From: Streptosporangiaceae bacterium
GTDB lineage: Bacteria > Actinomycetota > Actinomycetes > Streptosporangiales > Streptosporangiaceae
Assembly (NCBI GenBank): GCA_025964715.1
Contig: JAOPYH010000027.1
Span: 1 to 44,600 of the forward strand
Length of the DNA stretch: 44,600 nucleotides
Direction: 5' to 3'
The first letter of the stretch is position 1. The number at the start of each line of letters is the position of its first letter. The notes beneath the pieces were generated by a model. The model searched no databases. It was not told the origin of the DNA and was given only the letters and a program-made list of their open reading frames with translations. Shown in pieces: positions 35,223-44,600 of this stretch. A program made the position numbers and the translations under genes.

Positions 35223-35671
35223 ACCTGACCATCGCCACCGGGGGGGCCATGCGGGACCTCGGCCGCAGCCTCGCCGCTTTCCTGCGCCCCGGCGACCTGC
35301 TGGTGCTCTCCGGAGACCTCGGCGCCGGCAAGACGACCCTGACCCAGGGCATCGGTGAGGGCCTGAAGGTGCGGGGACCGATCACCTCGCCGACGTTCGT
35401 CATCGCCCGGGTGCACCCGTCGCTGTGCGGCGGGCCGCCGCTGGTGCACGCCGACGCCTACCGGCTCGGTGGGTTCGCCGAGCTCGACGACCTGGACCTC
35501 GACGCCTCGATCGAGGAGTCGGTCACCGTGGTGGAGTGGGGTGAGGGCCTGGCCGAGGGCCTCGCCGCGGACCGGCTCGAGATCCACATCTCACGTGGCG
35601 ACGCCGAGTCGGAAGAGCGCCAGGTCACGGTGACGGGACGCGGGACGCGATGGGCGGACCTCGGGCACTAA
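35219..35671 (+). CDS. tsaE: tRNA t6A biosynthesis ATPase TsaE
   Basis: 150 residues from a GTG overlapping the hydrolase stop (GTGA). Walker A GDLGAGKT is at residues 32-39. GPITSPTFVIARVH and HADAYRLGGFAELDDLDLD are family motifs. TsaE supports the TsaB-TsaD complex that makes N6-threonylcarbamoyladenosine at A37 of ANN-decoding tRNAs. The TAA stop falls inside the candidate tsaB -10. Confidence 0.95.
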   Translation: MNLTIATGGAMRDLGRSLAAFLRPGDLLVLSGDLGAGKTTLTQGIGEGLKVRGPITSPTFVIARVHPSLCGGPPLVHADAYRLGGFAELDDLDLDASIEESVTVVEWGEGLAEGLAADRLEIHISRGDAESEERQVTVTGRGTRWADLGH

Positions 35672-35682
35672 GCTGTGACCCC

Positions 35683-36357
35683 GTGCTGGTCTTGGCTTTT
35701 GACACCGCCACCGCCGCGGTCACCGTCGCCCTGTACGAATGGTCCCCTGGCGAGGCCACCCGGATGCGTGCCGCCACGGAGACCGTCGACCGGCGCAGGC
35801 ACGCGGAGCTGCTCGCGCCTTCCATAGCCGCCGTGCTGGCGGAGGCCGAAGCCGTCCCGGCCGACCTCAGCGCCGTCGCCGTGGGCGTGGGCCCCGGGCC
35901 CTACACCGGGCTGCGGGTCGGCCTCGTGACCGCCTACGCGCTCGGTGACCTCCTGCGCATCCCCGTGCACGGCGTCTGCACGCTCGATGCGATCGCGTGG
36001 GCCTCCGGCCGCAGCGAACCGTTCGTGGTCGCCACCGACGCCCGCCGCAAGGAGGTCTACTGGGCGCGCTACGACTCCGCGCGGGCGCGGGTCACCGAGC
36101 CCGCGGTCGGACCGCCGGCGGAGGCCGCGGCCGCAGGCCTGCCGGTGATCGGTGAGGGCGCGTCCCTGTACCCGGACGTACTCGGCTCGGCGACGGACCC
36201 GGCGCCGCTGTTGCCGTCGGCGACCGCGGTGGCCGAGCTCGCGGTCGAGCGCCTGTCCGGTGGCTCGGGCCTGCCGCTGCTGGCCGCTGAGCCGCTCTAT
36301 CTGCGCAGACCAGACGCCCATGAGCCGGGCCCGCGCAAGAAGGTGACCCCGGCGTGA
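35683..36357 (+). CDS. tsaB: tRNA t6A biosynthesis protein TsaB
   Basis: 224 residues from the GTG at 35683. MLVLAFDTATAAVTVAL, VGVGPGPYTGLRVGL and ATDARRKEVYWARYD are signatures of this inactive ASKHA-fold partner of TsaD. A TAAGCT (35669-35674) lies 8 bp before the GTG and may give a leaderless transcript. TGA overlaps the rimI GTG. Confidence 0.95.
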   Translation: MLVLAFDTATAAVTVALYEWSPGEATRMRAATETVDRRRHAELLAPSIAAVLAEAEAVPADLSAVAVGVGPGPYTGLRVGLVTAYALGDLLRIPVHGVCTLDAIAWASGRSEPFVVATDARRKEVYWARYDSARARVTEPAVGPPAEAAAAGLPVIGEGASLYPDVLGSATDPAPLLPSATAVAELAVERLSGGSGLPLLAAEPLYLRRPDAHEPGPRKKVTPA

Positions 36358-36854
36358 GCGGCCGCCCGGCGGGAGACCAGGGGAGCGCGATCCTGCGGGT
36401 GATGACGCCCGCGGACCTGCCGGTCGTGCATCGGCTGGAGGAGCTGGTCTATCCCGAGGACGCGTGGTCGGAGGAGATGTTCCGCGGGGAGCTCGCCGAC
36501 CAGCCGCGCACCCGTCACTACGTCGTCGCCACGGAGCCGACGGGGGAGATCGTGGGCTACGCGGGGCTGGCCGCGGCGGGTGGGCAGGGCGACGTACAGA
36601 CCATCAGCGTGCGGCCCGACCGCCAGAGCCGCGGCATCGGTGCCGCGCTCCTGACGGCCCTGCTGGACGAGGCCGGCCGGCGCGACTGCGAGATGGTCTT
36701 CTTGGAGGTACGGGCCGACAATCCGCGGGCCCGCGGGCTCTACGAGCGCTTCGGCTTCGCTCAGGTCAGCGTGCGCAAGCGGTATTACCAGCCATCCGGG
36801 ATGGATGCGATCGTGATGTGCCGGCACACAAGCCCGGGAGGTCCGGATGCGTGA
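36354..36854 (+). CDS. rimI: Ribosomal-protein-alanine N-acetyltransferase
   Basis: 166 residues, GNAT fold. [19 protein letters not shown] is the N terminus, and the acetyl-CoA loop is [31 protein letters not shown] completes the motif. It acetylates the N-terminal Ala of S18 in E. coli. The GTG overlaps tsaB and the end overlaps tsaD by 8 bp. Confidence 0.94.
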   Translation: MSGRPAGDQGSAILRVMTPADLPVVHRLEELVYPEDAWSEEMFRGELADQPRTRHYVVATEPTGEIVGYAGLAAAGGQGDVQTISVRPDRQSRGIGAALLTALLDEAGRRDCEMVFLEVRADNPRARGLYERFGFAQVSVRKRYYQPSGMDAIVMCRHTSPGGPDA

Positions 36855-37878
36855 CGAACCACTGGTCCTCGGCATCGAGACCTCGTGCGACGAGACAGGG
36901 GTCGGGATCGTGCGCGGCACGACCCTGCTCGCCGACGCGATCGCCTCGAGCGTCGACCAGCACGCCAGGTTCGGCGGAGTGGTGCCCGAGGTCGCCTCGC
37001 GCGCCCATCTGGAGGCGATGACGCCGACCGTGTCGCGAGCACTGGCCGAAGCGGGCGTGGCGTTCGAGGACATCGACGCGATCGCCGTGACGGCCGGGCC
37101 GGGGCTGGCCGGGGCGCTGCTCGTGGGAGTGGCCGCCGCCAAGGCCTATGCGCTCGCCCTCGGCAAGCCGCTGTACGGCGTGAACCATCTGGCTGCGCAC
37201 GTGGCCGTCGACCAGCTCGAGCACGGCCCGCTGCCGAAGCCGTCGGTCGCGCTGCTGGTCTCCGGCGGGCACTCCTCGCTGCTGCTGGTCCCGGACGTGG
37301 CTTCGGACGTGCGGTCGCTCGGGTCCACCGTGGACGACGCGGCGGGCGAGGCCTTCGACAAGGTCGCACGGGTGCTCGGCCTGGGTTTCCCCGGTGGGCC
37401 CCACATCGACCGGGCGGCGCGGTCCGGCGCGGCCGACGCGGTGACCTTCCCGCGTGGGAAGTACGACGACGGCACCTACGACTTCTCCTTCTCCGGGCTC
37501 AAGACGGCTGTGGCGCGGTGGGTCGAGGCCCGCGAGCGGGCCGGCGAGCCGGTCCCCGTCGCCGACGTGGCCGCCTCGTTCCAGGAGGCGGTCGTGGACG
37601 TGCTGACTAAGAAGGCACTCGCGGTCTGCCGGGACAACGGGGTCTCCGACCTGCTGATCGGTGGCGGGGTCGCGGCGAACTCGCGGTTGCGGGCGATGGC
37701 GCGGGAGCGCTGCGACGCCGCCGGGGTGCGGCTTCGGGTGCCCCGCCCCGGGCTGTGCACCGACAACGGGGCCATGGTGGCCGCCCTCGGCGCGGAGCTG
37801 GTCGCCGCCGGCGCGACCCCCTCGGCGCTGGACCTCCCCGCGGACTCGTCCATGCCCATCACGGTAGTGACGGTCTGA
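36847..37878 (+). CDS. tsaD: tRNA N6-adenosine threonylcarbamoyltransferase TsaD
   Basis: 343 residues. [15 protein letters not shown] is the N terminus; the metal-binding His114 and His118 lie in [35 protein letters not shown] and [12 protein letters not shown] are further signatures. It is the catalytic subunit of the t6A complex. The ATG overlaps rimI. Confidence 0.98.
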   Translation: MRDEPLVLGIETSCDETGVGIVRGTTLLADAIASSVDQHARFGGVVPEVASRAHLEAMTPTVSRALAEAGVAFEDIDAIAVTAGPGLAGALLVGVAAAKAYALALGKPLYGVNHLAAHVAVDQLEHGPLPKPSVALLVSGGHSSLLLVPDVASDVRSLGSTVDDAAGEAFDKVARVLGLGFPGGPHIDRAARSGAADAVTFPRGKYDDGTYDFSFSGLKTAVARWVEARERAGEPVPVADVAASFQEAVVDVLTKKALAVCRDNGVSDLLIGGGVAANSRLRAMARERCDAAGVRLRVPRPGLCTDNGAMVAALGAELVAAGATPSALDLPADSSMPITVVTV

Positions 37879-37900
37879 GCCGCCCGTCCGGCCGGGCGGC
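37879..37900. terminator. Terminator between tsaD and the convergent gene
   Basis: GCCGCCCG (37879-37886), loop TCCGGC, CGGGCGGC (37893-37900), starting at the first base after the tsaD stop. It can serve both directions. No T tract. Confidence 0.6.
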
Positions 37901-37903
37901 AGG

Positions 37904-38836
37904 TCAGCGGGCGGGACTGCCGAGCTGAGCCAGCAGGCCCTCGAGGTAGTTCTCCAGCAGCTGGACGTGCGCCTCGTCGAGTTCGGCGCCGGCGCTTTCG
38001 GGCAGCAGGTCGACGACGCACCGCAGGTCCCAGTAGGGATCGTGCTGGTAGCCGCCGGCCACCTGGTCGAACGCCGCCAGGAACCGGTCGGCCGCGGTGA
38101 CTCCGTAGCGGATCGCGAGATTCCACCGCATGTGCGCGATGTCCACGGCGATCGGGCCGTAGGAGGCCTTGTCCCAGTCGACGACCCCGGTCAGCCTGCC
38201 GTACGACCAGAGGGTGTTGTCGGGGTGGTAGTCGCGGTGGATGAAGTGCGGCGCGGCCTCGGGCGAGGGCCCTGCGACCACCTCGATGGCGCGCTCCCAC
38301 AGCCGGGGGCGCATCGCGTGCCGGGGCGGGAGACGCACCTCCAAGCGGTTGTACGGGGTGTAGGGGGGCATCGTCGCGCCGCCCTCGAGCGCGTGCACCG
38401 ACAGCAGCGCGGCGGCCAGCTGGATGAGGTATTCGGGCAGGTCGCCGGGGGCCGGACGCGGCGGGTGGCCGGTCAGCCGGGTGATCAGCAGCGTGGGGAA
38501 GTCGCAGTAGGCGCCTGACGGGTCGGCCGCGACCAGCGACGGGGTCGGCAGCCGGCAGCCTGCCAGCAGCGCCAGGGCGGCGATCTCCCGCTCGGGCGAG
38601 AACTCGAGGTCGTTGATCGACCAGCACGGCCCGGCCCACCTCCGCAGGACCAGCCGGTGCGCGCTCCCCGAGCGGCTCTCCACGAGCAGCGCGTGGTTGA
38701 CATGGGACACCCCGCCGGCCAGCGGGCGGACCAGTTTGACGGTGCTCCCCGTCCCCAGGCACTTCTCCACCCAGCGCAGGGTCGTGGCCGGCGGGTCGCC
38801 GGAGACGATCGGTTTCGGATGGGACACGAGATCCAT
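37904..38836 (-). CDS. Aminoglycoside phosphotransferase-fold protein
   Basis: 310 residues from the ATG at 38836 (a TTG at 38839 is in frame). The kinase-like core has an N-lobe with LAGGVSHVNHALLV, a catalytic loop FIHRDYHPDNTLW and a metal loop GVVDWDKASYGP, with HMRWNLAIRYG following. This is the APH/choline kinase family, which includes many housekeeping small-molecule kinases. Resistance is not implied. The start lacks an obvious Shine-Dalgarno. Confidence 0.9.
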   Translation of the reverse strand: MDLVSHPKPIVSGDPPATTLRWVEKCLGTGSTVKLVRPLAGGVSHVNHALLVESRSGSAHRLVLRRWAGPCWSINDLEFSPEREIAALALLAGCRLPTPSLVAADPSGAYCDFPTLLITRLTGHPPRPAPGDLPEYLIQLAAALLSVHALEGGATMPPYTPYNRLEVRLPPRHAMRPRLWERAIEVVAGPSPEAAPHFIHRDYHPDNTLWSYGRLTGVVDWDKASYGPIAVDIAHMRWNLAIRYGVTAADRFLAAFDQVAGGYQHDPYWDLRCVVDLLPESAGAELDEAHVQLLENYLEGLLAQLGSPAR

Positions 38837-38950
38837 CAAAACGGATTGCGCCGGGTATCGGGAGTGATTTTGTAAAAACGGAACGTGACAACTTGCACGT
38901 CAGGCGCATCGCCGAGGTGCGCGGTCAGTGCCGGTCTCCCGCGCGGCGCC

Positions 38951-38991
38951 GCTCTTGCCGGTGGCCACGATGGCGCGGCACCGGCAAGAGC
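38951..38991 (-). terminator. Terminator-like hairpin after the coiled-coil gene
   Basis: GCTCTTGCCGGTG (38951-38963) pairs with CACCGGCAAGAGC (38979-38991), a perfect 13-bp stem with a 15-base loop, 14 bp beyond the leftward gene's stop. No T tract follows on the - strand. Confidence 0.55.
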
Positions 38992-39004
38992 CACGGCGCG
39001 ATCG

Positions 39005-40459
39005 CTAATCCTTGCCCTCGCGGCGCGGGCGCAGCAGCGCCTCGGCCAGAGCGAGCATGGTCTCCTCCAGGGTCGTCAGGCGCTTGAGGACGTCATCGTG
39101 GACCGCCCCCATCCGTTTGCCGACCTCATCCTGCACCGACTCGACCTTGCGGCCGACCTGGTCCTGCATCCCGTCGAGCCGCCTGCCCATCTCGTCCTGC
39201 GCCGTGTCGGCGCGCCGGACGAACTCCTCGTGGACGCCGTCCACGCGTTTCGAGACGTCCTCGTGGATCCCGCCCACCTGCTTGGCGATCTCGTTGTGGA
39301 CCGCCTCGACCTGCTTGGTGACGTCGGTGTGCACCGACTCGACCCGGCGGGACACTATGTCGACCTGCGTGGTGAACTCGTCGAGCGCCGAGTCGACCTT
39401 CCTGGTGACGTCGTCGTGGATGCCCTCGACCCGCTTGCGCACGTCCTCGTGCACGCTCTCGACCCGGCGGGAGAACTCGTCCATGCGCTTGGTGACGTCG
39501 CCATAGGCCGAATCGGCGATCTTGGACATCATGTCCTTGACCTCGTCCCGGTCGGGACGGGCCCGCAACTCGTCGATCACCGGGTCCACGGCCTCGGTCA
39601 GCCGCTTCTCGAGCGCGTCGAAGCGGTCGGTGTGGTCGGCGTAGGGCCGCTGGACCAGCTCGGTCAGCTTGCGGTGCAGCTCGCCTATCTCGAGGGCGGC
39701 GGGCAGCTGGGCGATGCGCTGGTTCACCGAGTCGAGCCGGCCGGTGACGCCTTCCAGCTTGCCGTCCACCCCGTCCAGCCGGCCGCTCACGCCCTCGACC
39801 CGGCCGTTGACGACATCGAGCCCCTGCTCGATGCGGTCGCCCATCTCGCCGAGCGACTGGTCGACCCGCGCGGTGACCCCGTTGACGGAGTGCTCGAGCT
39901 TCTCCGAGCGATGCCCGAGCTCGGCCAGGGACTTGTCGAGCCGGTTGAAGCGGACCGACGCGGCCTCCATGCTCCCCTGGAGCTTGTCGAGCCGCTTGCC
40001 CATGTCCATGATGCGCTGCGTCGACTGCTGCGTGGCGTCCACGATCTGCTGTGCGGAGTCCACGACCGCCTGCAGCCGGGACAGCCCCTCGTCGACGTTC
40101 TCGGCCACCACTCCGACGTCGGCCCACAGCGCGGGAAGCTCGGCGACCGGTTTGACCCGTTCGCCAACGGCCTCGATGTGCTCGGCGAGCCCCTCCGCCC
40201 ACTCCGGCGGCTTGGCCGAGAGTTCGTCGACCTGTCCCCGTACGCCGTCCAGCTGGCCGGTCAGGCCGCTGAGCTCGCGCTCCCGGACTTCGCGGAGCAG
40301 CCACTCCATGCCTTCGAGCCGCTGGCGTATCTCATCCAGCACCTGACCCTGTGAGCGCTGTTCATACACGTCGTCCTGCGCCGCACGGGCGAGCAACTCC
40401 CGCATCCGGTCCGAGACCGGCTGACCCCCCGTCTGCAGGAAGTTGTGATTGGTTTCCAC
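39005..40459 (-). CDS. Long coiled-coil protein with 11-residue repeats
   Basis: 484 residues from the GTG at 40459, chosen for AAGGAG 7 bp upstream; an ATG at 40522 lacks one. No signal peptide or membrane segment. Residues 1-250 are helical and charged. From about 326 to 463 the sequence repeats every 11 residues, roughly K/R-R-V-E-x-V-H-x-D-V-x (for example KRVEGIHDDVT, KQVEAVHNEIA, KQVGGIHEDVS, KRVDGVHEEFV), seen as 33-bp units in the DNA. Eleven-residue periodicity gives right-handed or straight coiled coils and amphipathic apolipoprotein-like helices. A cytoskeletal or polar scaffold role is possible but unproven. Stop is TAG. Confidence 0.85.
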   Translation of the reverse strand: METNHNFLQTGGQPVSDRMRELLARAAQDDVYEQRSQGQVLDEIRQRLEGMEWLLREVRERELSGLTGQLDGVRGQVDELSAKPPEWAEGLAEHIEAVGERVKPVAELPALWADVGVVAENVDEGLSRLQAVVDSAQQIVDATQQSTQRIMDMGKRLDKLQGSMEAASVRFNRLDKSLAELGHRSEKLEHSVNGVTARVDQSLGEMGDRIEQGLDVVNGRVEGVSGRLDGVDGKLEGVTGRLDSVNQRIAQLPAALEIGELHRKLTELVQRPYADHTDRFDALEKRLTEAVDPVIDELRARPDRDEVKDMMSKIADSAYGDVTKRMDEFSRRVESVHEDVRKRVEGIHDDVTRKVDSALDEFTTQVDIVSRRVESVHTDVTKQVEAVHNEIAKQVGGIHEDVSKRVDGVHEEFVRRADTAQDEMGRRLDGMQDQVGRKVESVQDEVGKRMGAVHDDVLKRLTTLEETMLALAEALLRPRREGKD

Positions 40460-40674
40460 CCGATGCTCCTTCGTGTGCCGTCCACGGAAAATGGCAGCGG
40501 CATTGAATCGTGAAAAGCTCACTGTAGTGCGTGCACGGAGTGCTCATAAGCGAGAGTGGAAAAGGTGGTCAATTCCGCGCTGAATACGAGCGTTATCCTA
40601 GTGGAGCGATATGCCATCCGCTGTCCAAGTGCCGGGTAATATGTCGTTTTCCAGGTGTCGTGCAGGGGATCGGG

Positions 40675-40935
40675 TCATCCGCGCCGGTGCCGCCCCTCGT
40701 AGACCTGCCGCGGGTAGCCGTTGACGCCCGGCCCCGCGACCGGCGGGCCCGGGGGCCCGACCGGGCCCGGATGAGCGACGGGTCCGGGGACTCCGCCGTC
40801 GAGGAGACGTGCGAGTTCCGCCTCGCCGAGGAACACGCCGCGGCAGGTGGCGCACTGCTCGACCACGATGCCGCTCCGCTGGAAGCTCGCCATTCCAGCG
40901 TGGCACTTGGGGCAGTGCAAGGCCACCTCCGCCAT
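40675..40935 (-). CDS. Small zinc-ribbon (zf-TFIIB type) protein
   Basis: 86 residues from the ATG at 40935, with GGGGA upstream; the frame is open 39 bp earlier. Two CxxC pairs, HCPKCHAGM and EQCATCRGVFL, form the zinc ribbon typical of zf-TFIIB, followed by a Pro/Gly-rich tail (GPVGPPGPPVAGPG). The family has unknown function in bacteria. Confidence 0.85.
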   Translation of the reverse strand: MAEVALHCPKCHAGMASFQRSGIVVEQCATCRGVFLGEAELARLLDGGVPGPVAHPGPVGPPGPPVAGPGVNGYPRQVYEGRHRRG

Positions 40936-41277
40936 CGTTGATCCCCATTCATCTGCGCGCTCCGGCGGGCACATCCCTTTCCCGCGCCGCCGTCACGACG
41001 TCACCGCCGTTCCGGTGATCCTAGGCAGAGGGTCCCGTTAAGGCCGGAGGATTTGCTCGACCGTGGTGCGTTGACCGTCAGGACTTGGCATTTCCAGGGC
41101 AGGTGAGATCTTTGGTCGAATATTTTCACGTCGCCATACGTAATGGGATTCCGCGTGATAACGCCGCTGTTTTAGCGCGGCTTTCGAAAAAGCGATCAGT
41201 CAATAGGATCACCGGCGCCGGCCGGGGCGGGCCCGGAGGTCGCCCCGAGGTCCCTCGGAGGTTCGGGGGCGTCTGTG

Positions 41278-41306
41278 TTGACGGGCCACTGGGCACCGCA
41301 TATCTT
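41278..41306 (+). promoter_or_regulatory. groES promoter
   Basis: TTGACG (41278-41283), exactly 17 bp, TATCTT (41301-41306), close to the vegetative consensus. The start site would lie near 41313, at the left end of CIRCE. Confidence 0.75.
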
Positions 41307-41312
41307 CATGAC

Positions 41313-41337
41313 TGGCACTCTCAACGTGAGAGTGCCA
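41313..41337. promoter_or_regulatory. CIRCE operator (HrcA binding site)
   Basis: TGGCACTC (41313-41320), nine bases, GAGTGCCA (41330-41337). This is the known actinobacterial form of the CIRCE inverted repeat. Its position at the predicted transcription start fits HrcA repression of groES-groEL, relieved by heat shock. Confidence 0.93.
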
Positions 41338-41456
41338 ATAAGCGACGAGGTCGGTCTGGCACCGCGACGGCAGGCCGGTCCAACGTCGCCTCTCTACAAA
41401 CGTGCGGCTGGTCCAACCGGCCAGCCGAGGATCGCAATCGAAGGGGAGGTCAGATC

Positions 41457-43497
<2,041 letters not shown>

Positions 43498-43512
43498 TCC
43501 GTTCTCTCGCCG

Positions 43513-43547
43513 CGAAGGCCCCCGCCGATATTCGGCGGGGGCCTTCG
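43513..43547 (+). terminator. Intrinsic terminator after groEL
   Basis: CGAAGGCCCCCGCCG (43513-43527), loop ATATT, CGGCGGGGGCCTTCG (43533-43547) is a perfect 15-bp stem, 16 bp after the stop. The 3' side is only slightly T-rich. Confidence 0.8.
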
Positions 43548-43696
43548 TGCTGGGTGCTCGGGTGCGGCCTGGAACGGTCCGAAGGAACGCTCCGGATCCG
43601 ATCGGGCGCAAAGTGTCACCGAACCGGGCCTCCCTGGGCACTGTGACCATTCCGTTGTCATCAAGAGTGCAGACACGCCGGATCTCGCTAGGCATC

Positions 43697-44344
43697 ATGC
43701 TGAACGTGACCGAGGGAGCCATCGCTGGGGCCGTGACCCCCCGCGCCGCCGAGCGGGCGGGTGCGGGGCCTACGGCGAGATCCGACGAAAGTGACCTCAA
43801 ACGACTGGCCAATCTCGCCGTCCAGGGCGACGCCGGCGCGATCGAGGTGCTGATCGGCGAGGTCCGCCCCATGATCGTGCGGTACTGCCGGGCGCGGCTT
43901 GGCCGGGTCTCCGGTCACTACCACATCGCGGACGACGTGGCGCAGGAGGTCTGCATCGCGGTGCTGTCCGCGCTGCCGCGCTACCGCGACATGGGAAGGC
44001 CCTTCGCCTCCTTCGTCTTCGGCATCGCCTCGCACAAGATCGCCGATGCGCTCCGCAGCGCGATCCGCGCCGCGGTGCCGACCGAGGACCTGCCGGACGG
44101 CCCGGACGACCGCCCGGGTCCCGAAGAGACGGTCGTGCGCCACACCGAGGCGGAGCGGGCCAAGACCCTTCTCTACCGCCTGCCCGATCACCAGCGTGAG
44201 CTGGTGATGCTCAGAGTCGTCGCAGGCCTGTCGGCCGAGGAGACCGGTAATGTCCTCGGCATGTCGGCGGGTGCGGTTCGGGTGGCACAGCACAGGGCTC
44301 TCGCCCGGCTCCGGGCGATGGCGACCGAGGAGTCGATGGCTTGA
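43697..44344 (+). CDS. sigD: Sigma factor of the SigD/ShbA type
   Basis: 215 residues from the ATG at 43697; an in-frame GTG near 43640 is an alternative, and neither start has a strong Shine-Dalgarno. Region 2 includes [20 protein letters not shown] and [19 protein letters not shown]; region 4 has [19 protein letters not shown] followed by [19 protein letters not shown]. The gene order groES-groEL1-sigma factor resembles the sigD region of Mycobacterium tuberculosis; orthologous ShbA in Streptomyces drives the principal sigma gene. The stop overlaps the next start. Confidence 0.88.
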   Translation: MLNVTEGAIAGAVTPRAAERAGAGPTARSDESDLKRLANLAVQGDAGAIEVLIGEVRPMIVRYCRARLGRVSGHYHIADDVAQEVCIAVLSALPRYRDMGRPFASFVFGIASHKIADALRSAIRAAVPTEDLPDGPDDRPGPEETVVRHTEAERAKTLLYRLPDHQRELVMLRVVAGLSAEETGNVLGMSAGAVRVAQHRALARLRAMATEESMA

Positions 44345-44600
44345 CGGAGGAGCGCAGCGGCGAGCCGATCGACTTTTCCTCGAAGGGTCGCGCGATTCCG
44401 CTGGACATCAGTGCCATCCGCGTCACCGACGATGTCGTCGAGGAGTTGTCACTACGCCGCTTTGCGCCTTCAGATGCCGAACCGGGCGCGCCTTTCGCGG
44501 CGGCGGCCGGCGATCCGGCGGTCCGGCTGCTCCAGTCGCTGATCTCCGACGTGGACCAGGGCGCCCCGCCGCTGGCGACGGAGCGGCGCGCCATGGCGTC
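44341..44600 (+). CDS. Gene coupled to the sigma factor, 5' part
   Basis: A TTG at 44341 overlaps the sigma factor stop, with GAGGAG upstream, and opens a frame of 86 codons to the window edge. It begins [19 protein letters not shown] and contains [19 protein letters not shown] recognise no domain. A coupled gene directly downstream of SigD encodes the anti-sigma factor RsdA in mycobacteria, so a similar role is inferred from position only. Confidence 0.55.
   Translation, partial: MTEERSGEPIDFSSKGRAIPLDISAIRVTDDVVEELSLRRFAPSDAEPGAPFAAAAGDPAVRLLQSLISDVDQGAPPLATERRAMA

Larger units (their letters stand above)
40936..41456 (+). other. groES upstream region
   Basis: 521 bp without a gene. The part nearest groES holds the promoter and CIRCE. 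The segment from about 41085 to 41220 is clearly richer in A+T than its surroundings, with a hairpin around GCCGCTGTTTTAGCGCGGC (about 41163-41181) and no supported ORF. From 41225 to 41275 it is again GC-rich. Confidence 0.6.

Noticed and set aside
39035..39500. CRISPR array
   Set aside because: The 33-bp repeats are degenerate, contiguous, without spacers, and are explained by an 11-residue protein repeat.
38885..40354. Rightward open frame of 489 codons opposite the coiled-coil gene
   Set aside because: Its Asp/Val/His/Leu repeats are the reverse complement of the 33-bp repeats; the leftward frame has the Shine-Dalgarno and helical periodicity.
40531..40941. Rightward open frame of 136 codons opposite the zinc-ribbon gene
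   Set aside because: The leftward frame has two CxxC pairs and a known family; this one has none.

Overview
The window is high-GC actinobacterial chromosome. Third-position G/C dominates, GTG starts are common and most genes overlap as ATGA or GTGA. It reads through the 3' part of the S10 operon, the spc operon and the alpha operon, then rplM-rpsI, the glmM/glmS/alr and t6A (tsaE-tsaB-rimI-tsaD) neighbourhood, and groES-groEL1 followed by a SigD/ShbA-type sigma factor. That order, the zinc-type S4, S14 and L36, and the His-rich GroEL1 tail fit a mycelial actinomycete. A Streptosporangiales or Thermomonosporaceae relative is my low-confidence guess. I see no rRNA, tRNA, CRISPR, insertion sequence or phage genes.

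Layout. 1-9.6 kb: rpsJ (partial), rplC, rplD, rplW, rplB, rpsS, rplV, rpsC, rplP, an unlisted 22-codon ORF, rpmC, rpsQ, rplN, rplX, rplE, rpsN, rpsH, rplF, rplR, rpsE, rpmD, rplO. 9.7-12.5 kb: secY, adk, map. 12.6-13.6 kb: two small genes of unknown role that separate map from infA. 13.9-17.8 kb: infA, rpmJ, rpsM, rpsK, rpsD, rpoA, rplQ, then a strong terminator. 18-22 kb: truA facing a leftward block of two paralogous membrane-anchored proteins and a CAP-domain protein. 22.3-24.8 kb: rplM, rpsI, terminator, glmM, and a small convergent gene. 25.2-28.9 kb: two ABC ATPases, each followed by a permease. 28.9-37.9 kb: glmS, acpS, nnr, alr, an alpha/beta hydrolase, tsaE, tsaB, rimI, tsaD. 37.9-41 kb: leftward genes for an aminoglycoside-phosphotransferase-fold protein, a long 11-residue-repeat coiled-coil protein and a small zinc-ribbon protein. 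41.3-44.6 kb: a HrcA/CIRCE-controlled groES-groEL, the sigma factor gene and the start of a coupled gene cut by the window edge.

The outstanding observation is in rplB. The gene for ribosomal protein L2 (essential, near the peptidyl-transferase centre) has two in-frame amber codons, at codons 215 and 217, where related actinobacteria have the lysines of a Trp-Lys-Gly-Lys-Arg stretch. The reading frame then continues perfectly for 60 more codons through the HPHGGGEG motif to a normal end, giving exactly the family length of 277. At least 13 other genes here end in TAG, including rplB itself, so amber is not globally reassigned. Local recoding, a limited lysine-inserting amber suppressor tRNA, a two-chain L2, or a second rplB elsewhere are the options. 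A hairpin whose four-base loop contains the second amber codon covers the site.

Secondary points: a 22-codon ORF that duplicates the L16 tail, two palindromes at the rplM promoter, convergent-gene terminators built from the genes' own stop codons, and several candidate leaderless promoters.
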